A stretch of DNA of 64,000 nucleotides. Origin: Ignavibacteria bacterium (lineage in GTDB: Bacteria > Bacteroidota > Ignavibacteria > Kapaibacteriales > UBA4661). Shown in pieces: positions 62,627 through 64,000 of the stretch (the stretch's first letter is position 1; each line of letters begins with the position of its first letter). Under the pieces are notes generated by a model that had not been told where the DNA came from, did not search any database, and was given only the letters and a program-made list of their open reading frames with translations. Where the stretch lies: contig CANHDJ010000010.1 of NCBI GenBank assembly GCA_947459425.1, forward strand, positions 1 to 64,000. The letters run 5' to 3'. Position numbers and translations under genes: made by a program.

Positions 62627-62948
62627 AGTTCCTCCTCATCGGTTACGCAAGTTGTGAAGCGTTATTCTTTACCAGCGTAGAAGATAGAGATTCATTGTGA
62701 AAAATACAAACCTTTCAGAGCAAAACAGAAAATTTTTCCGCTTTCGCGCACCAAGCGCTCAGGTTTGATATTTTTGATTCATTCAAATTTCATGCCAGAT
62801 GTCAGAACACTTGATGATGTTCGCTTTTTTCGTTACCTTTGGGCTGCAACTCCCGAAAGATTCGAGAATACGGGCAGAACGCCATCGGATGAACCTTTTC
62901 AGGAAGCACAAATGTTGTTTTTGTTCACTCTTAAAATTGGACAACGTT

Positions 62949-63845
62949 ATGGCAAGCAAAAAAACACTCTCGCGTAATGCCGCAATAGCACTCGTGTTGG
63001 TGGCAATTGGAGTGCAGATTTTTACCATGTGCAAAAAGAAAACCGACCAAACGCCACCACCCGGCGGCGGACAACAACAAGGTTCACCGCAAGCAAATTC
63101 CACTGGTTCGGTGCATCTCGAAATGGGCGTACCGAAAGGCGGCGATGGCGAAGCAGCATACTTGCTTATTCGCAAGCAATACGCACTTTCGTACAATGGC
63201 ACAAAAAACGTTCCGAACTGGGTGAGTTCCAATCTCAATGCCGATTATTTTGGCGATACCGAGCGCAAGCAAGGACAGTTTATGCCCGACCCCGATTTAC
63301 CGCCGCAGTTCTACAAAGTCAAACACCAAGATTACAGCAATACCGGCTATGACCGAGGGCATATGGTTCGCTCCGAAGAGCGCACAGCTTCTCGTGCGGA
63401 CAATGATGCGACATTCTACACAACAAACCTTTTGCCGCAATACCACGACCTGAATGCTGGTCCTTGGCTGCGTCTGGAGGAGTTTTGTCAGTATTTGGCA
63501 CAGCGCAAAAACAAGGAATTGTATATCATTTGCGGTGGCGTTTTTCCGAAGCAGTACCAAACTATTGGCAAACGTAATAATGTTGCTGTTCCTGAGCAGT
63601 GCTTCAAAATTATTGTCGTGCTGGAGCGCGGTCAGGGCATCAAGGATGTTAATGAAAACACGACGATTTTGGCGGCACTGATGCCAAATATTCAAGGTAT
63701 TGAACGCAGTCAGTGGCGGCAATACCAAACAACGGTGGACGAGATCGAACAGCGCACGGGTTATGATTTTCTCACGGCTGTCCCGGAAAATATTCAAAAA
63801 GTGATTGAAAGCCGTAAAGCACAAGCGCTCTCGTTGGCGAAGTAA
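62949..63845 (+). CDS. DNA/RNA non-specific endonuclease (NUC1 type), N-terminal membrane/lipoprotein-like anchor
   Basis: YDRGHMVRSEERTASRADNDATFYTTNLLPQYHDLNAGPWLRLEE; hydrophobic N-terminus ending at MC-KKK. Confidence 0.9.
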   Translation: MASKKTLSRNAAIALVLVAIGVQIFTMCKKKTDQTPPPGGGQQQGSPQANSTGSVHLEMGVPKGGDGEAAYLLIRKQYALSYNGTKNVPNWVSSNLNADYFGDTERKQGQFMPDPDLPPQFYKVKHQDYSNTGYDRGHMVRSEERTASRADNDATFYTTNLLPQYHDLNAGPWLRLEEFCQYLAQRKNKELYIICGGVFPKQYQTIGKRNNVAVPEQCFKIIVVLERGQGIKDVNENTTILAALMPNIQGIERSQWRQYQTTVDEIEQRTGYDFLTAVPENIQKVIESRKAQALSLAK

Positions 63846-64000
63846 GGTCGCGGACACAAACAGATTAACCCTGCCGTATCTGCGGCAGCGCTATTTGCCA
63901 AATCATAATCCAACCAATTCCAACATAACGTAAACATAAAACGCCACAGAGACAAAAAGTATGTATTTTTGCAACTTGCGTTGTAAATTGAGCCTTGCTT

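Noticed and set aside
63860-64000. Possible promoter (TATTTTTG) and CTGCCG/CGGCAG hairpin at the window end
   Set aside because: The downstream gene is outside the window and the hairpin lacks a T-run, so neither can be supported.

Overview
The window is a gene-dense bacterial chromosome segment. T9SS-type C-terminal sorting domain, DUF6702, IPT/TIG and NHL repeats, and TTTG-N20-TAnnTTTG promoter geometry suggest the Bacteroidota/Chlorobiota side of the FCB group (inference only). Housekeeping genes recognised: guaB, carB, hisD, ndh-like, cinA, rplU-rpmA, prfB (with its programmed +1 frameshift), parA-parB, acpS, arginase, rpsA-like S1 protein and dapD. Accessory content: a frameshifted IS630-type element that appears to have cut an AraC-like gene; a stand-alone NHL protein; two VOC proteins with a duplicated intergenic segment; two LRR proteins sharing a preamble; a 3644-aa secreted protein (about 6 NHL repeats, about 40 IPT/TIG repeats, T9SS tail); a TonB receptor with a YfiR/DUF4154-like protein; two MCPs; a Reg_prop histidine kinase followed by a receiver-kinase; a PIN toxin with an unfamiliar antitoxin candidate; and a DRGH-type nuclease. 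The most notable non-coding signals are a 111-bp tandem duplication at the 3' end of rpmA, a ~160-bp MITE-like element with 25-nt imperfect terminal inverted repeats (61378-61537) next to a gene-free interval with competing hairpins, a TTCGACA...TGTCGAA intergenic palindrome, and a duplicated promoter-bearing segment at 8.1/10.5 kb. I found no rRNA, tRNA or CRISPR array. All repeat counts and alignments were made by eye, and no database search was run.
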